A stretch of DNA of 64,000 bases. It comes from Martinezella calliandrae (GTDB lineage: Bacteria > Pseudomonadota > Alphaproteobacteria > Rhizobiales > Rhizobiaceae). The stretch lies in NCBI RefSeq assembly GCF_030272695.1, contig NZ_JARFYN010000011.1:62001-126000 (forward strand). Direction: 5' to 3'. The translations under genes and the position numbers were made by a program. A model generated the notes under the pieces. It was not told the origin of the DNA. It worked only from the letters and a program-made list of their open reading frames with translations, and did not search any database. Positions 63,371 through 64,000 of the stretch are shown in pieces (positions within the stretch are counted from its first letter, which is position 1; the number at the start of each line of letters is the position of its first letter).

Positions 63371-64000
63371 GACCTTTCTCCGTGCCCCCAACTCACGAGA
63401 AAGCGAGATGTTCCCGCAATCGCGCCGACTATCGGCCGCGTCACGCCGATGTTCCCGCGGATGAGGTGCGCATCTTGCGTCGGCAGCCGACGGCGTTGAA
63501 CGCAATTTTGAGCGCAGACCCACTTTCGCCGGGAACAAATGCGGCCGCGGTTTTGTTCGAATGCCGGCTGGAAAGCGACCGCCTTCCAGCTTGTCTGCCG
63601 GCCCGCCGTTGGACCAGCTCCCCACCAGCGGCGGGTTATGGCTGTCGTTTAGAGCAAACGAAAAGGCTCCTGCATACGCGACAAAGGGGCCTCCACGCCG
63701 TCGCGGGAGAGCAGTACGGGCGAAATCAGACCTCCTTTGATCCGGCCGTAGTGCCGATGGAAACAGATGAGAAAGCGGCTGATAAACTTGACGGATGATC
63801 AAGGCGAAATCGAACGCAATGCGCGAATGCCCCCGCGGCCGGCCCGGCAGAGAAAATATGGCGTGGCAATGCGAGAGCCGGTCACAGTTGAACCGGGTCA
63901 CAGACGCAGAACGCTGAACGCTAGAAGTTTGTAGTGCCAATTTTGGCTGCTATTGCCATCGCTATCGCAAAACTGGCCAGTATTCCACGTCGCTCGTTGC
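63371..64000. other. Right-end stretch with no gene seen
   Basis: About 630 bases with long open frames in several directions caused by high GC, none of which resembles a protein I know or has a proper start signal. It may contain the promoter of the DUF982 gene and degraded sequence. Confidence 0.4.

Noticed and set aside
63371..63940. Upstream extension of the DUF982 frame to 287 residues
   Set aside because: The extra residues are arginine- and proline-rich, show no domain, and a good ribosome binding site precedes ATG 63370.

Overview
The window looks like an accessory replicon or genomic island of an alphaproteobacterium of the order Hyphomicrobiales (Rhizobiales). The reasons are a RepC-type plasmid initiator remnant (repABC family), an orphan rhizobial ParB-like protein, pRiA4b ORF-3-like genes, a DUF982 protein, a HWE sensor kinase, ISKra4 elements with rhizobial-type neighbours, and high-GC codon use. 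Genus cannot be settled by reading alone.

Layout. (1) 1-7020: an almost complete aerobic nicotinate (vitamin B3) catabolic cluster. nicC, nicD, nicE, nicF and nicX take 6-hydroxynicotinate to fumarate, followed by an MFS transporter (nicT-like, broken by a one-base frameshift) and a MarR regulator (nicR-like). A divergent gene cut by the left edge looks like the 2Fe-2S subunit of nicotinate dehydrogenase. The shared intergenic region holds three copies of an octamer, one inside a perfect 7-bp inverted repeat. (2) 7021-24600: a graveyard of mobile and plasmid-derived pieces: ISL3, argG, serine recombinase, cytochrome b561, alpha/beta hydrolase, kinase, DUF1612 and pRiA4b ORF-3 fragments; a parB/repC chimera with two identical 16-bp palindromes downstream; two ISKra4 transposase copies (one intact, one broken). 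Interspersed intact genes are two toxin-antitoxin modules, a Fic protein, a tyrosine recombinase lacking a catalytic arginine, phaZ and a glutathione transferase. (3) 24700-36998: a type II NADH dehydrogenase, then a co-directional set (acyl-CoA dehydrogenase, enoyl-CoA hydratase, type III CoA-transferase, second crotonase, YWTD beta-propeller, 3-hydroxyacyl-CoA dehydrogenase, acyl-CoA ligase), then two tandem acetoacetate-decarboxylase-like proteins and a short AraC regulator. This reads as an uncharacterised catabolic route for a carboxylic acid, possibly ending in beta-keto acid decarboxylation. (4) 37485-43548: two tandem paralogues of a ~950-residue winged-helix/STAND-NTPase/TPR-like regulator, plus the tail of a third copy. 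(5) 43791-49668: cyanide-insensitive quinol oxidase (cioAB-like) followed by an HlyD-type adaptor and two ABC-2 permeases without an ATPase. (6) 49690-57506: a broken PIN toxin module, an RND efflux pair, and two MarR-type regulators sharing a 12-bp palindrome upstream of three genes; then fragments of ketopantoate reductase, a transposase and an integrase-like protein. (7) 57679-63370: a second Fic protein whose start codon lies in a perfect hairpin, a broken RelBE module, recombinase and IS5 remnants, DUF2934, HD-domain and HWE kinase genes, and a DUF982 gene.

The strongest candidates for something undescribed are the acyl-CoA/decarboxylase cluster, the tandem winged-helix STAND regulators next to it, the Fic gene with its hairpin start, and a 24-bp sequence that recurs at the boundaries of broken genes.
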